64,000 bases of DNA from Yponomeuta sedellus (taxonomy: Eukaryota; Arthropoda; Insecta; Lepidoptera; Yponomeutidae): NCBI GenBank assembly GCA_934045075.1, contig OW203725.1:23009714-23073713 (forward strand), in the 5' to 3' direction. This document shows, in pieces, positions 61,601-64,000 of this stretch. The stretch's first letter is position 1. Each line of letters begins with the position of its first letter. Made by a program: the position numbers and the translations under genes. The notes beneath the pieces were generated by a model that made no database searches, was not told the DNA's origin, and was given only the letters and a program-made list of their open reading frames with translations.

Positions 61601-62123
61601 ACTTGAAGGCTCTAACATCGGTAAGAGCGCGTGACGTCACACAAACTTATGCAAAACAAGACACACAACATTGCATTATGCCGCGCTATAATTAAGTATT
61701 CTTGTTTTCACATTGTTTAATTAACATGTTCGTGTGTGTTTTTAGCTTACTCGGTTAAGTTAGCACAGTCCGTATGCATCAACGTGCTACGTATAACATA
61801 GGATGTTCCTAGATGTAAACGATACCAATACGTCTCAATACGTGGGTGCTGGACTCTCTTAGGCCTCCTCCCAGTGAAAGAAGGCCCTTTATCAGTATCT
61901 TTAAGTAGCGGTTGTAAGGGCATTATCTGTGTCTTAATGATTCGCGATACTCATACAAAGTTTATATATAAAACAGGTCAATCGCGATTATTTATTAGGT
62001 AAAACGTAATTACCTTATATAATCGCGATTAGACCCGTTTGATATGACCCGTGATTAGATCCTCAACCCGCAAGCCCAGCGTGGGGATTATGGGCATTAC
62101 CCCCCAATGATGGCACAACCTTG

Positions 62124-62195
62124 CGCTATGGCGCTCATTAGGGGAGGGCTATGTCCAGCAGTGGACTAATATAGCATGAAGAAGAAGAAGAAGGT
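62124..62195 (+). repeat. Extreme 3' end of the 61128-type LINE
   Basis: GCGCTATGGCGCTCATTAGG, GGCTATGTCCAGCAGTGGAC and a GAAGAAGAAGAAG tail. Confidence 0.75.
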
Positions 62196-62300
62196 TGCTT
62201 TTAGCAATAAGGCCGCCAATTGTACTTTGTATCATTACATGTTTTATAATATTATGTGCTCTGGTGTATAATAAAGAATATTCATATCTTATCTTAAGAA
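62195..62300 (+). repeat. LINE 3'-end fragment, as at 40930-41048
   Basis: TTTTAGCAATAAGGCCGCCA, CATGTTTTATAATATTATG and GGTGTATAATAAAGAATATTC. Confidence 0.7.
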
Positions 62301-62375
62301 GACCCGTTTGATAGATAACTATTATCAATCTCCATAGTAACATTGAGCTATAAATTCTATACTAAATATTTTTTT

Positions 62376-62521
62376 AAACTGTTACTACACGGATTTATGC
62401 TCGTTTGTTACATTTTTACAATATTCCTACGTTTCGTCACTTTTACAGGTGCCGTGGTCTCGGATGACCATCCGAGACCACGGCACAACAAACGAGCATA
62501 AATCCGTATAGTAACAGTTTT
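62376..62521. mobile_element. Foldback element, copy 2 (near-perfect palindrome)
   Basis: ACACGGATTTATGCTCGTTTG on the left, CAAACGAGCATAAATCCGT on the right; the centre GTGCCGTGGTCTCGGATG / CATCCGAGACCACGGCAC is also palindromic. Related to 42944-43093, which has a longer asymmetrical middle. Confidence 0.85.
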
Positions 62522-63170
62522 AATTATGTCTAGTGCTCGTGTTAACCTTAGAAAATACTAAATATTTTTTGTTTCTGATTTTTATCATTAACTGTACAAT
62601 CATTTTGTCTCTTTAATTCAAGAACTCATGCCTTTAGCATCGACCGACCTTAGTTGAAGATAAAAATTAATTTTTTTTTTTTTGTGTTAAAAGTGCAAGT
62701 GGCAGTCCCTGGTCTCTGCCTACCCCTCTGGGATACAGGCGTGAGTTTATGTGTTAGAACTAGCGTTCCTAGTTTCATCCAGTTCTGGTATCATGTCTAT
62801 TGAGCGGTGGGGGAGAATATTTATGCTTGGCGAGAATCGGTTACACTCTGTCTGAGAGAAAGATTGTGGCCTGCAGTGGAACTATGTAGACTGAATTACG
62901 TGTGTGCGTAAGAGCTTAGGCGAGGCCGTCCATAAAGTATCCAACTGTTTTATGCCGTACTGGTGACAAATGGAGTAATTCAGCGAGCGTCCAATGGAAG
63001 TTTATTGTGCTTTGCTCATGTGCACTGTTTGTTACTAAGGCTGTCTACTTTGTAGGTTTGACCTTTAAAAGGGCAAAGTTACACAGCGGATAAGCAGCGT
63101 ATACCTACGCTGTTTGTTGAGGACAAGTCGACCTTTGTTGAAATTTCATCCATAAAGGTCCATTAATAGG

Positions 63171-63196
63171 CATCATCATCATCATCATCATCATCA
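63171..63196. repeat. (CAT)n microsatellite
   Basis: Nearly nine uninterrupted CAT units followed by a short family 1-like piece (GGGACGGGTCTCTTCC). Such runs often mark LINE or SINE ends in Lepidoptera. Confidence 0.9.
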
Positions 63197-64000
63197 ATCC
63201 ATTCTGTTCCCACCGAGGGGACGGGTCTCTTCCCTGACGAAAGTAGAATAGACATGACGAAAGATTTTTAAATCCCCTTTCTTAATGTGGGGTCACATTA
63301 TTTACAAAAAAAAAAACGCATAATTCAGTAATAAACTAAGTTTACGAAGATTAAAGCCATTTTTCTAAAATTATTTTAAATCTGAGGGCAAACAGCTCGC
63401 AGTGTCATGGCGTCGAATCTGTCGTCACGCCTTTTTTACTTAAAACTGGGCCAAGTGCGTGTCGAGCCATGCGCAATGTAATGCTCCGTAGAAGGAAAGT
63501 TTTTTATCTGCTTTACAGAAGTAACAACTACATCAAAGCAATTTCCAATGGAATTTGCACGAAATTTTCCTTTTAAAAGTTGATGGTCTACATACTTTGC
63601 CGTAATAGTTTTCCTTTTGAGCTCATTATATGTGTGTGACCTCTATTTTTACGTGCATTAAATTAGTCTGTATATATTTATATCTATCTGCTACTAATCT
63701 GAAATTTTCATGTTTGTACAATGAACCGTTTAGCCAGAAGTTGGTAACTCAATTTTAACAAAAAAAAAACTATGCAAGAAGCACAAATAAGTCTTTATAA
63801 ACCTTAATATTTCTTAAACGATCCCCAAAACCTAAATTAAAAAATGGATTTTCTTGACCCACAATATTTATGAACGAACCATCTCACGATACCCATATTA
63901 CGTAAGTGTAGGCAAGACAATTGCATCCCTAATTTAAGGATAGGGAAGTTACCCTAAAAAGTCTATCGCGTTGTCGGCGTGGTTAATATGTGGATCTATA

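Larger units (their letters stand above)
53487..64000 (-). other. sky: Upstream sky intron(s) or 5' region with repeats; no exon found
   Basis: No further TBC exon was recognised to the window end. Contents: SINEs at 53528, 54240 and 61408, the repeat at 54822-55022, LINE pieces at 56180, 58520, 61128, 62124 and 62195, a foldback at 62376, a CAT microsatellite at 63171. Stretches 55330-56180, 56870-58880, 59460-61120 and 62770-64000 show nothing I can name. A very short exon could be missed. Confidence 0.55.

Overview
This is animal nuclear DNA, most probably from a moth or butterfly (Lepidoptera). The evidence is three conserved animal genes (two of them split by GT-AG introns), AT-rich intergenic sequence, many tRNA-derived SINE-like repeats, short inverted-repeat (MITE-like) elements, and LINE fragments of kinds common in lepidopteran genomes. 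No bacterial operon, CRISPR array, phage or plasmid signature was seen. All names rest on reading motifs; no database search was run.

Layout. Positions 1-2660 hold two decayed LINE fragments. Positions 2974-8550 hold a nearly complete I-like non-LTR retrotransposon (gag-like ORF1, endonuclease/RT/RNase H ORF2 with one nonsense codon, poly-A tail, a 14-bp direct repeat at both ends). It lies about 200 bp upstream of the start codon of the La gene (8749-23464, + strand, seven coding exons, 386 aa). La introns are packed with repeats: a GC-rich 809-bp insertion with a 10-bp target duplication, two head-to-tail copies of a terminal-inverted-repeat element that each carry a 47-bp minisatellite, several SINEs and a LINE fragment. 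Positions 25372-26658 hold an intact single-exon SAAL1-like gene (+). From 53486 down to 33887 on the minus strand run eight mapped coding exon segments (seven positions, one of them duplicated) of the TBC1D24/skywalker orthologue; its 5' exons are not seen and are probably beyond position 64000. A 146-codon ORF of unknown function lies in one of its introns on the opposite strand.

How the genes relate. La is an RNA chaperone for RNA polymerase III transcripts, SAAL1 is a helical-repeat protein of poorly known role, and skywalker is a TBC/TLDc synaptic vesicle-trafficking protein. They are ordinary single-copy host genes without an evident shared pathway. La and SAAL1 are head-to-tail; SAAL1 and skywalker converge.

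Most notable points: (1) skywalker carries two tandem homologous versions of one TLDc exon, only 40 nt apart and in identical splice phase, so they are very probably mutually exclusive; (2) a 28-bp relic of another TLDc exon sits between SINEs; (3) the twin minisatellite-bearing elements in La intron 3; (4) the GC-rich insertion with target duplication; (5) the orphan ORF followed by a perfect 16-bp-stem palindrome.
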